Assembly: GCA_946122785.1 (NCBI GenBank)
Contig: CAMGYJ010000004.1
Location: 55,374,679-55,438,678, forward strand
Reading direction: 5' to 3'
Length of the DNA: 64,000 nt
DNA from: Linum tenue
Taxonomy: Eukaryota; Streptophyta; Magnoliopsida; Malpighiales; Linaceae
The position numbers and the translations under genes were made by a program. Shown in pieces: positions 1-10,849 of the stretch (positions are counted from its first letter, which is position 1; the number at the start of each line of letters is the position of its first letter). Under the pieces are notes generated by a model. The model worked only from the letters and a program-made list of their open reading frames with translations. It did not search any database and was not told the DNA's origin.

Positions 1-214
1 GTTTATTGTCACTAGGAAAGCAAACCAAACAACCCATGAATTAGCACATCGACCTGGTCCATGGAATTAGTCTTTGGTTTGGGCTGAGAGCTGATAGTCC
101 ACCTTTAAAATTATTATATATTGTTTCTTCTGACAAATATAGTGGGTTGTATACTTGTATTCTCCTGAGTTTCATTAATTAACAAAAGACATGCAGGTTT
201 AAAATATATATATA

Positions 215-622
215 TGGGGAGTTCTACGGTACCCAGGGTGAAATCCGGGGTACCGCATACCTTGAGTAAGAAAATGCTATCCAGAACTTGAATTGACTAA
301 TCGTTCAAACATGATACTATACTCTAACCCTTAAAGATCAAAATCTAGGTCTTGATTCTCTAAATCTTATACCCCAAGATCAATTTAATTAGAAACAATA
401 ATCGACGGTTATGATTCGTCCAAATATAGGCAAAAAAATCAATGCACCATCTTAGGGTTTATAGTTTATGATTTAGATAATTAGGACCTAGGGTTCACTC
501 ATTAAGGGTTAGGGTATAGTATCATGCCCAAAAAATCCAGCTAATTCGAGGTCTAGATAGCGTTTTCATACTCAAGGTATGCGATACCCCGGATTTCACT
601 CGGGGTACCGTAGAAGGCACCA
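215..622. mobile_element. MITE, family A, copy 1
   Basis: A roughly 405-bp element with no coding capacity lies inside a TA-repeat. Its two ends are inverted copies: the left end reads TTCTACGGTACCCAGGGTG and the right end, reverse-complemented, reads TTCTACGGTACCCCGAGTG, and the similarity continues inward for about 60 bp. A second copy with the same ends and internal phrases is at 13718-14122, also in a TA-repeat. The flanking TA runs hide the target duplication, so the superfamily is not decided. Confidence 0.8.
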
Positions 623-1663
623 TATATATATATATATATGGTTCAGGCTAGCGTACATCTGGTGTATGCGGTACGCCTGCATTCACACCTATAATTAATT
701 ATTAATTATTTTAATTTAATTTAATTATAATCAATTTAATTATTAGTAATAAATATAATTACAATTATACACACTCGTTAACTGTTGTATACATTTTAGT
801 CCCATATCAATTTTTGTTATACATTAGGCTCAATTCAATCATTTAACTATTTAATTATTAATACTCTTTTCTCCTAATCATAAATTTAGAACACCCAAAC
901 TTTAAAAGTATATACAAATTCATTGCTACTGCCTACGAATATAATTACAAGGCCGTTTTGTCCTGATTCTGTCTTCACTCTTCATTCATCTTTTCTTTTC
1001 TGGAAAAAACAAAGTCTTCATTCATCTCATCTCATTTGTCTTCTTCATTAGAGGTGAGAGTGGTTTTTACCTGAACTCTGTTCCTTTAACTCCCATTCTC
1101 TCCTGATTCAGATCGTCCCGCCATAGACTTTAGAACCCCATTCGTTGTATCCCCCTCGGCAATACTTGAGCGCACTGGTCAATCGGGAGCTGGGATCCCT
1201 CCTTCAGCCATCAATTTCGTCGAAATAGGTACAGGGAATCCCCGGTCCGGATTTCTCTTTAGTACTTAGACACGAGCTTCACTGGCTGGTCCTTGGATTC
1301 AAGACCTCAGTCGTCCAGAGAGATCTCGAACGCCAATTCTGTTCCAGCTGTTGTCGGGACCCTGAGGGATTTTGTGATCTTGACCGTCTCTGCTGCGGTA
1401 GATGAAGCGCCTCTCAAGAAAAATCCCTAACCTTTTGATTCCCCTGATTTTTCCTTCCGCTAATACAATGTTACCATGCCATCCGCAGCTCTCGATTGAC
1501 GAGGATATACTGCAGTTCTCTTGTCGTTCCTTTATCTCCCCAACCCTGATCGGCCTAAAACTCTAAGAAAATTTCACACTCACTTCTCCGAGTCCCTAAA
1601 CCCTCTTCGTAGTTTTGTCTGCATGCAGCATTAGACTACTGCAACATCGCCTTTCCCTCCTGC
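623..1663. other. Intergenic, AT-rich then pyrimidine-rich
   Basis: After a short TA-repeat, a fragment at about 641-690 resembles the outer end of MITE family B (GGCTAGCGTAC), followed by AT-rich DNA to about 950. From 950 to 1660 the sequence is CT-rich and more GC-balanced, like an untranslated leader or an internal piece of a non-autonomous transposon. No open frame that I recognise. Confidence 0.4.
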
Positions 1664-1867
1664 TCACAAGCCTGCTGATTGAACCATTTCCATGGCGAGG
1701 CTTCTTCTCCAGAACATTTTGTCCATCAAGACTTTTCTCGTGCCAGGGGTAATATTCTTCAGCAACTCTTCCCTATGCTTCAGCTCTGTTTCCACTTCCG
1801 GTCCTTGTTTGGTTACACTATCTATTTGCCTTCGAAGTTCTTTCACTGCAGTTGCTCCGATCAGTTT
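1664..1867 (-). CDS. Unrecognised exon-like ORF, minus strand
   Basis: Reading the minus strand from a possible splice acceptor (ACACAG at 1868-1873), an open frame of about 67 residues runs to a stop at 1664. It is charged and looks alpha-helical or coiled-coil, with KELRRQIDSVTKQ near the start and TPGTRKVLMDKMFWRR near the end. The composition is protein-like, unlike the low-complexity frames on the opposite strand. I do not recognise the family. Other possible minus-strand pieces lie upstream (about 2690-2815, 2990-3100 and 3658-3846) but I could not join them into one convincing gene. It may be the last exon of a small gene, a relic, or chance. Confidence 0.35.
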   Translation of the reverse strand, partial: KLIGATAVKELRRQIDSVTKQGPEVETELKHREELLKNITPGTRKVLMDKMFWRRSLAMEMVQSAGL

Positions 1868-4140
1868 CTGTGTTTGTATCCATCCTTATATGACAGTTGG
1901 AGTGTTTCACTTGCGTCGTTTCAGCTTCACTATTCATACATTTCATTTTGTCTTATCAGGGGTTGAGGAGAGGCATATTGGGATCATCGTTTATGTTTTA
2001 TGGATTCATTTCTTGATTTATATTTTCTTGTTTGAGAATATTTAGAAGTTTCTACTAATCATTTAAATAAACTTTCTTGATACCAGTATACTCGGAATAG
2101 CAAGATGGAGCAAATATAATGCACGCTCCGCCACTGCCGAGAAGACCGTTCACAATGTCCGCAAAGGTGACCCTGGCAACAATTGGCGTAATGCCATCTG
2201 CTTCACTGTGTCTGTATCAACGTAGAACTACATTCCAATAGAAAGATGAATAACAATCAGCCTACCTAGATGAGGGATAACAAGAAAAAAATGCAAAGCA
2301 AGTAGAAAGAAGGATGCACAACCTAATCTCCGAGTTGTGATGTAAGCACAAGTGCAGGTCCCGACAACTGACCTTGTGCATATTGTAAAGCTTATTTTTT
2401 CTACCAGAAACCAGAAGATTTTGTACCTCAGAAGCATGAGCCTATCACAAAAACAAAGTTCTTTCACAACATACCAGGATCCATTTGATCTGGAAACCAC
2501 TGCAATATGAATTAAGTCATACCCGAAGTTGCGTTTGCGATTCAGATGACAAATTTTGCAAGTTGTTGCTAAGAGTACCATTTTCTTCTCTATTTTTCCA
2601 CTGTATTCCCTTTCTTATGGAGGTCAATAATTTATTTTCCTTTATTGAACCGTCTTGCCAACCGATGGATAGCATCTTTGTAAGTTAGACTGATGCACCA
2701 GCAAATCAATTTCAAAGGGGCAATTAAAATGCTTTCCCATCCAAAGCCACAGAGCTGTTCTGAAAACAAGGATGGCAAGCTGATATGGATATTTTGCAGC
2801 CTGGCCTTCTTTAGGTAGCAAGAAATAACCCTATCACCCCAGGTAGCAAGAAATAGCCATTGAATTTGGAGTTAGGTAATTAAACTATAGAGAGCTTCAA
2901 ACACACCTGGAGCTTTTATAAAAGGAATTCAGTCTCTGCCATGCTATCCTTCAAGGACCAAAAGGTTCATCTAAAAAACATCAGAAATAAAATTGTGCCT
3001 ACCTTTTCCATCGTGTACAGATTCCCTCTCTTGGACAACATGTGGTTAAGCTCTCTTACAAGATTGCATATTACGTCAATGTCAAATCCATCATAACATT
3101 TAACAAAACAAACCATGAAGCCTAAACAAATAATACGAAAATCAGTTTTATAATCCAAATTCTCATTTCAATCTAACGCTATATTGCTAGAGGCCATAGA
3201 ACATACTTAGCATAAGGTGGAAAAAAGAAGCAAAAAAAATGAAGTAGCGTCTACAGTTGTAGTCAACCCTCGAACCAGTTACCTCTGCGTCAGAGATTCT
3301 CCCCACACCACTACGCCACTATCTTTTTCATGTATTATGTTCGAAAACCCGCATTATTATTATTATTATTATTATGTTTGAAAAAATTTCCCGGGAGTCA
3401 ATGTCGTTGCACACTTGCACTGTCTTCTTCCCTTTTCCAAGAAACCTGGTTATTCTTCCCCAAAACCCCAAAAATTCAACATTCATCAGCATAATTTTTT
3501 CATCTTGCATCGATAAATACATTCTTTGCTGGGTGCGTTGGAGAGGCCGGCTGCGAATAGGAGAGGATTTCAAGTCGGAGATCTGCAGGGGAATAATCGC
3601 CGGGAAAGAGAACCAGTGGGAGAGGGAAGAGCAGAGCTCGATGACATTGTCGTCGAATCATCGGGTCCCCAGCACAGTTGGATTCTTGTTACCAGCCGAC
3701 GCCCTTTGATTGACTCCGAAGCGAAGTGTTGACTTCGGCTGCAGCATCCCGAATCTGAAGCTCCCTGCTGCTCGTCGACCGGAGCTGGGGTTGCCGCCGG
3801 AAGCTCCTACTAGCGCTCCCATAAAATCAATTGTGTCCTTTCTCATCTTATTTGTATTTCCAAACTAATCCCAAAGAATCAGAACCTAAACTAAAATTAA
3901 AGACAAACATGTTCTGATGTTCACCCCCCTTGTCGGTTGGGAGGAAGAAGCAGGGACATGTGTTCATCATCGATCACCGTGGCCAGTCCACAGGGGAAGA
4001 CAGCTCACAAACTGGGATTCTGACAGAATTGTTAAATGAAGAAGAAAAGAAGAAATCCGAACTGAAGAAGGATTGCAGAAGAAGAAGAGGGGACGAAGTC
4101 GTTTTGATTTGTTACTCTCCATTAAGGTGCTGCGACACCG
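1868..4140. other. Stretch with scattered exon-like pieces
   Basis: Possible minus-strand coding fragments are seen at about 2690-2815 (contains KYPYQLAILVFRTALWLWMG), at about 2990-3100 (contains VRELNHMLSKRGNLYTMEK before a GTAGGC donor), and at 3658-3846 (62 residues from an ATG, rich in Gly, Ser and Arg). None is recognised. An ATT microsatellite is at 3353-3375. The stretch from 3850 to 4140 shows nothing clear. Confidence 0.3.
3353..3375. repeat. (ATT)n microsatellite
   Basis: About seven ATT units in a row. A poly-Ile frame on the minus strand here is a product of the repeat. Confidence 0.85.
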
Positions 4141-4208
4141 TTTTCCTTTAATAGGGATTAGCCGTTAAATACTGTTTAGGCTTTTAAATGTAGCTAGTGC
4201 TATAATGA

Positions 4209-4254
4209 CACGTGGCAACCAACTGTAATCCTGGATTACTAGCTGATATAAAAG
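4209..4254 (+). promoter_or_regulatory. LTR promoter motifs (ABRE/G-box and TATA)
   Basis: CACGTGGC at 4209-4216 matches an ABRE/G-box core, and TATAAAAG at 4247-4254 is a good TATA box about 70 bp before the LTR end. Together they look like the U3 promoter of the copia LTR. Stress or abscisic-acid responsiveness is an inference from the motif only. Confidence 0.45.
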
Positions 4255-4322
4255 AACAGAGCAGCTCACTGCTGACTCTGACATTCTCGGCCATTTCTAA
4301 ACCCTAAACAACAAAATTGTCA

Positions 4323-4334
4323 TGGTATCTGAGC
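4323..4334 (+). other. Primer-binding site of copia element
   Basis: TGGTATCTGAGC directly follows the LTR end (TTGTCA). It differs at one position from TGGTATCAGAGC, the usual plant site complementary to the 3' end of initiator methionine tRNA. Confidence 0.75.
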
Positions 4335-4363
4335 GGCCGTCCTAGGGCCGATTCCACAGCAGG

Positions 4364-5500
4364 ATGTCTGGGCAAGCCGAGGCGGAGTCAACAGATGAAG
4401 CTCGGCGTGCCAGCATGAATTCTGCATTTGGGTCAGCTGGAGAAAACCATAACGAGAACCATGGTGTCATCAGCAACAATGGCGTCATCGTTTTTGGTAA
4501 CCCGTTCTATATTAACCCGAATGAGAATTTCACGCAACCCATTGTGTCTGAGTCTCTGGATGGGACGAATTAATCCATGTGGAGTAGATCTATGAATAAG
4601 GCGTTGAAGATGAAGCACAAACTGTGTTTCATAGATGGATCTATGGCGATTCCTGCCAGAAACGATCCGAGCTATCTTCTGTGGGATAGCTGCAATATAA
4701 CTGTAGTGACTTGGATACTTAATACACTACAGAAGGATATAAAGAGATCTATTATGAGTCATGAGAATGCCAAAACATTGTGCGATGAACTTCACCGTAG
4801 GTTTGGTCAATTGAATGCAAACAGGTTGACAAATCTGGAGGATGAAATTCATCGATGCAAGCAGGGTTCTATGACCATTACTCAGTACTACACCTTAATC
4901 AAGGGTTTGTGGGATGAATACTCAGAGTACAGCCCTATTGTAGAGTGCAACTGCATTCCAGGAAATCCAATCCCTTGTACTGCAGTGGTGGCATACAACC
5001 AGAAGCAGGAGACTGATTACTTAATCAGATTCCTTCGAGGTCTTAATCCAGAGTTTGAAGGGGTCAAGAAGCAACTTATGATGTTGAAACCTTTGCCCAC
5101 AGTGGCTGATGCAGTGGATGATCTATTGCAGCATGAACAAGAGCTTAAGGCTAACACATCAGGAAGTGGAAAAAGGTCACAAACAGTAGCTCTTGCAGTA
5201 CAGTCTGAAGTTCCCAAGGGTATTGACTCATCTGAAAAAGGACAGGGTAAGAAGTATTGCAAGTTCTGCAAAAAGACTAACCACAATATTGAAGAGTGTT
5301 GGACTTACAAAAGGAAAGTCAAGGAGCAAGAGCAGGCAGGTGGTGTGCAACCTGGTCTTCAGAAATTTGTTGGTTCAGTGTCACAAAGCAACTCCAGTGG
5401 CAGTGAATCTCCATCTGAGACCAACTATCACAGTGAAGGTAGTGTGGTAAGTCATTCTCTTCCTGGTTTTACTCCAGAGGAAATGAACAAGCTGAGGTAA
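4364..5500 (+). pseudogene. Copia Gag remnant
   Basis: The frame opens at ATG 4364, is broken by TAA at 4571-4573, and continues in the same frame from 4577 to another TAA at 5498-5500. It has the plant copia Gag layout: an N-terminal segment, a helical capsid region of the UBN2 type (TQYYTLIKGLWDEY, YLIRFLRGLNPEFE), and a CCHC zinc knuckle (CKFCKKTNHNIEEC; C-x2-C-x4-H-x4-C). Gag would form the cytoplasmic virus-like particle. Both breaks are single-codon stops, so the frame is otherwise preserved. Confidence 0.85.
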
Positions 5501-6674
5501 TTGTTGCATTATGGTGCTAACAACACTGGACCACCACCTACTACCAACAATACCTCACCTTCACCCCCAACATCTCCTTCAATCCAACACCATGCCTATT
5601 CTGTTTCACAGTACCTACCCCCATTCCCAAATTACTCAGGTAAATATGTCTTATCCTCAGCTATTCAGTTTAGTAATCTTAAACCTGATAGCCTTTGGAT
5701 TCTAGACACAAGAGCTTCTGACCACATAGCTTGCTCCATAGACTTGTTTACTGAGTATAGGGGAGTACATGACATGTTTGTGCACTTACCAAACTCTTCC
5801 AAAGTTCTAGTGAGTCATGTAGGAACTGTCAAACTGCCATTTGGCCTCTTCCTTTACAATGTGCTCCTAGTCCCTAGTTTTTCCTTTAATCTTGTTTCAG
5901 TCAGCAGACTTACACATGACTACCCCCTTTCCTTACACTTTCACTCTGACATTTGCCAAATCCAGGACCTTCTAAACAAGAGGACGATTGGTTTAGCAAG
6001 AGAAACTAAGGGACTCTACCAGCTTACTTTCACAAATGAGCTTACCAACCCACCAGCCTACCACCAAAGTCAAGCAGCCAGTGTTTTCAACTTCAAAGCT
6101 CAACAAGTAGATCTGTGGCATTGGAGATTAGGGCATCCTAGCAATGATAGGCTTAGTCTGTTACAGCACATTGACCCCTCTGTAAACAGTTCCAAAGTAG
6201 ATCATTGTAATGTTTGTCATTTTTCCAAACACAAAAGACTACCCTTTCCTGTTAGCACTACTACTGCAATCAAGCCATTTCAGCTTGTTCATGTGGACAT
6301 ATGGGGTCCTTTATCAGTTGTTTCATATGATGGATATAGCTATTTTCTTACCATTGTGGATGACTGTTCAAGGGCTGTCTGGGTTTATTTGATGCAACAT
6401 AAAAGTGAAACTAGGGATCTCTTTAAGGGATTCTGTAATCTTGTTAAGAACCAATTCAACACCTCTATTCAAACTGTTAGAAGTGACTAGGGGAAGGAAT
6501 TTGATATGTGTGAGTTTTTCATGGCTGAGGGCATTGAGCATCAGATGTCCTGTGTCTACACCCCTGAACAGAATGCTAGAGTAGAACGCAAACACCAGCA
6601 TATATTGAATGTTGCTAGGTCACTTAAGTTCCAATCTGGCATTCCCTAGCAATACTGGAGTGACTGCATCCTGC

Positions 6675-6682
6675 ATTCTGTC
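6675..6682 (+). repeat. Target-site duplication (left) of hAT
   Basis: ATTCTGTC at 6675-6682 is repeated exactly at 8000-8007. Removing one copy plus the element rejoins the integrase reading frame, which fixes the boundaries to the base. Confidence 0.93.
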
Positions 6683-7999
6683 TAGGGGTGGCAGTCGGTC
6701 GGTTTCGGTTTAACCGAAAACCCGGTTATCGGTTAAACCGAGCCACCCCTTCTAGCTGCCGATCACCGACCGTGAGAGTGAGCACGGTTAGCCGGCCAAC
6801 CGACCGGTCGGTTTTGGTTTTAGGGTCGGTTAGCCGGCCAACCGGAAAATACCTTTTCTAAAAAAAAAAAAAATTAAAAAAACCAAAAAATCCGCACCAC
6901 TCGCTCTAACCCCTCCCACTTCTCGATTCTTCTTCTCCCTATCCAGAGAAACCCGCCGCTCTAACCTATCTCTCTCCCTTCTCTATCTCGATTCTCCACT
7001 TCTCGATTCTTCTTCTCCCTATCCAGAGAAACCCGCCGCTCTAACCTATCTCTCTCCCTTCTCTATTTCGATTCTCTTCTTCCTTTCCAGAGAAAATCGA
7101 CAAGAACAGAGGCTTTCCACCGAGGATCTGGCAGAGAGATCGAGAGATTGCGACTCTGGTAAGGACTCTTGGTCGTCGTCCCTTCGCGCAGACCTGCTCT
7201 GCTTCCCGTCCTTCCGTCTCTAAATGGCAAAAACATGGTCGGAAGAGGCCAGCTCTCCGTCATCAGAACCGTCTTTCCAACTCCCCTCGCCGAGCTGTCG
7301 TTCTTGGATCCAGCCCGTAACGATTCGATTTCTAAGGATTTCGATTCTACAATATCTGGGTTCACGAAGCAGAGCTTACATCCTCTGCTCCTAGCGACTT
7401 CTCGTGTTCGTCGACTTTGATTTTTGGGTTTCTGAAGCCGAGGTTAAATCCTTTGCTCCATTGGCTTCTGGGTTTCCGGATCAGCTTCGAATTAGGTAGG
7501 ATTTTGGATTGCATGCTGGGTTTTTCGACTCTTGAGGATTGATTTTCGGTAGGGTTTTTCGGCTAATTTTTTTTTTTTCGTTTTCTTGTGACTCTTGAGG
7601 ATTGATTTTAGATGAATGTAAAAGAAGCAGGGAGGAGACCGCCGCTGCCGCCGACGCCGAGGAAGGAGAAGGAGGTCGACTCGACGTTAGGGTTGAAGAG
7701 GAGAGGGGTTTTGGTCTTTCGGGTGGGTTGGAGCGGGGTTGTTTTGGGGCTGGGGGAAGGGGTTGTTTTGGGTTTTGGGGCTGGGCGAAGGGGTTGTTTT
7801 GGGTAGGGCTGCGGGGTCGTCGGTTAGCCGGTTAACCGCCGGTTACTGACCGCGGTTAATCGGCTAGCCGAGCCTCTCATCCTCTTCCCCGGCAACCGAC
7901 CGACGTCAATACAGGTCAGTTTTCGGTTAGCCGAAAACTGGTCGGTTCGGTCGTAACCGACCGGTTAACTGCTAACCGAAAACCGTTCTGCCAGCCCTA
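6683..7999. mobile_element. Non-autonomous hAT element (1317 bp)
   Basis: The terminal inverted repeats are TAGGGGTGGCAG on the left and, reverse-complemented, TAGGGCTGGCAG on the right. These are typical hAT ends with a matching 8-bp target duplication. Both subterminal zones are packed with GGTTAACCG and ACCGGTCGGTT-type palindromic motifs (6695-6850 and 7815-7985), probable transposase-binding sites. The middle (6900-7600) is CT-rich with a direct repeat of about 76 bp (CTCCACTTCTCGATTC... at 6915 and 6990), and 7600-7810 is G-rich. No transposase is present. Confidence 0.9.
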
Positions 8000-9460
8000 A
8001 TTCTGTCTATCTTATAAACAGAATGCCTACCCCAATCCTCAAAAATCTATCACCCTATGAAGTTCTATATCAAAAACCTCCTTTCCTTGGGAATCTGAGG
8101 GTTTTTGGTAGCCTGGTTTATGCTGCTACACCTGCAGCTGGCAGAACCAAATTTGCCCCTAGATCCAGGCAGTGTGTCCTATTGGGGATTCCTCTTGGGA
8201 TCAAAGGGTACAAGTTGCTTGACATCAACACCAGACAGATACTCATCTCCAGGGATGTTGTATTTTATGAGTCTATTCTTCCTTTCAGAACAGACAACAC
8301 TGCTTCTTCTTCACCACCAGACACTGTACATGCTGAACCACCTGTTGATTCCAATCCTCCTCCTGCTCTGGTTATTCCTGGTCCATCTACTTCACATCCT
8401 CAGCCTCCACCATCACCTGAATTAGCCTCGGCTGAAGAGGGGGATGAAGTGGCAGATTATGAGGAACAAGATGGAATAGTTGAACTTGAACCAGAACTGG
8501 AGCCTCAACAAGAGTTTGAACCACCACCTGCAAGACCTAAGAGGAGTTATCACTTGCCTAGCAAGTATGATAACTGTGAATTGGATTCAACACTCCAATT
8601 TGGAGCCTTTGGTAGACACACTGCAGCAAGTGCAAGCAGACATCCAGTGGTTCTGAATATTGATCACCTCAATGCTGAAGACAGAAGATATGCTTTCAGT
8701 GTGATTCAACAAGAGGAACCTCTGACATACCAAGAAGCAATTAAGCATGAACACTGGAGAAGAGCTATGAGAGAAGAATGGGATTCATTGGAAGAGAACC
8801 AGACCTGGGACATAGTTCCATTGCCAGCAGGGAAAAAGGTAATTGGGAACAAATGGGTTTACAAGATAAAACTCAAGCCGGATGGGTCTATTGAAAGGTT
8901 TAAGTCCAGGTTAGTGGCTAAGGGATACACACAAGTCTATGGAATTGACTTCCTAGACACATTCTCCCCAGTAGCCAAAATAAACACAGTAAAAGCTCTT
9001 CTTGCAATAGCTGCTGTGAAAAACTGGACATTGGAACAAATGGATGTTTCAAATGCTTTTCTTCATGGTGACTTAAATGAAGAAGTCTATATGCAACTGC
9101 CCCCAGGTTTGAATTTAGAACAGTCTGGTTCACAGAGGATGGTTTGCAGGTTGAAGAAATCATTGTATGGGTTGAAGCAGGCCTCAAGACAGTGGTTTGC
9201 CAAGCTAAGCACTTTTCTGTTGAAGAATGGTTTCTATCAGTCTGCATCAGATTATTCTCTGTTTACAAAATGGGTTAAAGGCAAGATTGTGGTGATGCTC
9301 ATCTATGTTGATGACATCATAAAATGGGTTAAAGGCAAAACTATGGATATATGATGGAATTGTCCCTTTTGGTTTTTGGTACAAACCATCTTTAGTTTGT
9401 TGGATTTCATTACGAATTTACCTTTGGTGCCCTTATTGAGCATTTTTTTTTTGGACTTTG

Positions 9461-10323
9461 CTACGGTGACTTGCAAGTCACCGAACTTGCACTTTTAGGT
9501 CGACCTTAGATATGATTAGGTCGACCTAATCTGTTGTTTCAGTTTTGTGAGGCTCCACGACGCGATTGACCTTTTACCGCAAATGATCGACCTCTTTGGG
9601 AAGCGAACAATATAAATACGAATATATATCACATTCACCGCCACCGAAACTCTGAATTTGGTTTTTTGTACGATTAGAACTTTTGTGAAGAAGAAGATCC
9701 TTTGCGGTTACTGTTGTACGTGTTTCAAGAGGTCGATCACGTGAAAGGTGAGGTCGACCTATTTTAGCTATCGTCGTCATCTTGTCTAATTCTTAATTTG
9801 CACCGTTTAATTTGATGTTTTGTTGCGTGCAGAAGACCATTCGAGAAATTGAATTTAGGGCACAACACTCAGACTTTTGTACTTGCGAGGTAAGAAAGAT
9901 CAAACCCAATAGGTCAACCTAATTCTTATCATGGTCGACCGTTTCTGTTTGTTTTGTTTGTTTATCCAGAATGTCGACTTTGGCTTTGTTTGTAAGACTA
10001 TGTTGTGCTTAAAAGGTCAGCTAGTCAATGTGTCTGGTTTACCTATCAATTGTTTGTGGTAGTATTACACATGTTTTTGTTGGTAAATTGGTATTATTCT
10101 GCTGGATAGGTCGACCTAGATAGAGCAAAGGTTGACCTAATTGGTTCTGGTAGTGACAACTTACGTCTTTAAGGTCGACCTACTAATATTTCAGGTCGAC
10201 CACTTCTCTGTTGTTGGTCATTTATAAAAAATTAGAGTGACCATCTTAGGGGATTCGGTCGACCGCAGTTAAGAATAGGTCGACCGAATTGTGCAAGTTA
10301 CGGTGACTTGCAAGGCACCATAG
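9461..10323. mobile_element. Unclassified TIR element with GGTCGACC array
   Basis: The ends at 9461-9493 and 10290-10323 are inverted copies of about 32 bp (CTACGGTGACTTGCAAGTC versus CTATGGTGCCTTGCAAGTC, then ACCG(T)AACTTGCAC). Each end contains a palindrome: the left CGGTGACTTGCAAGTCACCG is perfect. Between them are about 13 copies of a palindromic decamer, consensus AGGTCGACCT. Five are exact (9497, 9518, 9751, 10108, 10172); variants lie at about 9585, 9729, 9911, 9932, 10129, 10193, 10256 and 10277. No long ORF is present. The target duplication may be just TA. I cannot assign the superfamily. Confidence 0.7.
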
Positions 10324-10849
10324 ACACACCCTTTATTTTTACATTATAATTTTTGCTATAAAGCAATTTTTATCCAATAGTTTTGTCCTACTACCACAAT
10401 CGGAACAAATGAACTTCATTAAAGAATAACAACTTCATATTATACACACAATTAGACAATCACCTAAGGTTTTTCAATGTTGCAAAGTATGCTTTGGGCT
10501 TAATCATGCAGTGCTTGCGTGCAATGAATAAAAATTAATATTGAATGCAAAATTAATATGCACTATAAGTTGGTCTAAATGGAAGAGGATAAATTGGTGA
10601 TTAGTGAAGTAGGGTGAAAATTGTAAAAAGTCATCACGGACTTTGTACCCCAACACAAATTCCACCTCTTGGGGGTGGAATTCTCAAGTCCGTGGGTCCA
10701 CGGATTTGGACTCTCAAAGTCCGTGGGCCTCCGCGGATTTATTCCTGCTAAATCCATCAAGCAAACAACAAATTGTGTACAAAGTTCATGATGCTTAGTT
10801 TTTACGAACCAAATCCATAAAGAAACGAGGCCTTAATACGAGATGCTCT
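10324..10849. other. Intergenic, AT-rich
   Basis: AT-rich DNA without a recognised gene. At about 10640-10735 there are inverted and direct copies of TCCGTGGGCC and CACGGATTT-type words, which look like part of a short foldback sequence. Confidence 0.35.

Larger units (their letters stand above)
4141..9354 (+). mobile_element. Ty1/copia retrotransposon, decayed, 3'-truncated
   Basis: This copia-type LTR retrotransposon keeps the 3' end of its 5' LTR, a primer-binding site, gag, protease, integrase and the first part of reverse transcriptase, in the correct Ty1/copia order. It has stop codons at 4571, 5498, 6488 and within the integrase region, and a hAT transposon inserted at 6683-7999. It stops just after the YVDD motif of reverse transcriptase, so RNase H and the 3' LTR are missing. 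The 5' LTR start cannot be fixed because there is no second LTR to compare; 4141 is only a guess. The element cannot be autonomous. Confidence 0.85.
5501..9354 (+). pseudogene. Copia Pol remnant (PR, INT, partial RT)
   Basis: The protease region shows WILDTRASDHI where the family has DTG or DSG, so the catalytic Gly is replaced by Arg. Next come a GAG-pre-integrase zinc domain (LWHWRLGHPSNDRLSLL, CNVCHFSKHKRLPF) and the integrase core (HVDIWGPL, VDDCSRAVWVYL). A TAG stop lies at 6488, and another TAG falls in the codon before QYWSDC. The hAT element at 6683-7999 splits integrase. After it, the frame resumes at INRMPTPIL and SPYEVLY, then an acidic/proline linker and reverse transcriptase (WVYKIKLKPDG, ARLVAKGYTQ-like stretch, QMDVSNAFLHGDLNEEVYMQ, YVDDI). 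The frame then runs into unrelated sequence at about 9320. RNase H is absent. Confidence 0.9.

Noticed and set aside
7602..7835. Gly-rich frames inside the hAT element
   Set aside because: G-rich low-complexity sequence with no domain; probably leader-like or captured non-coding DNA.
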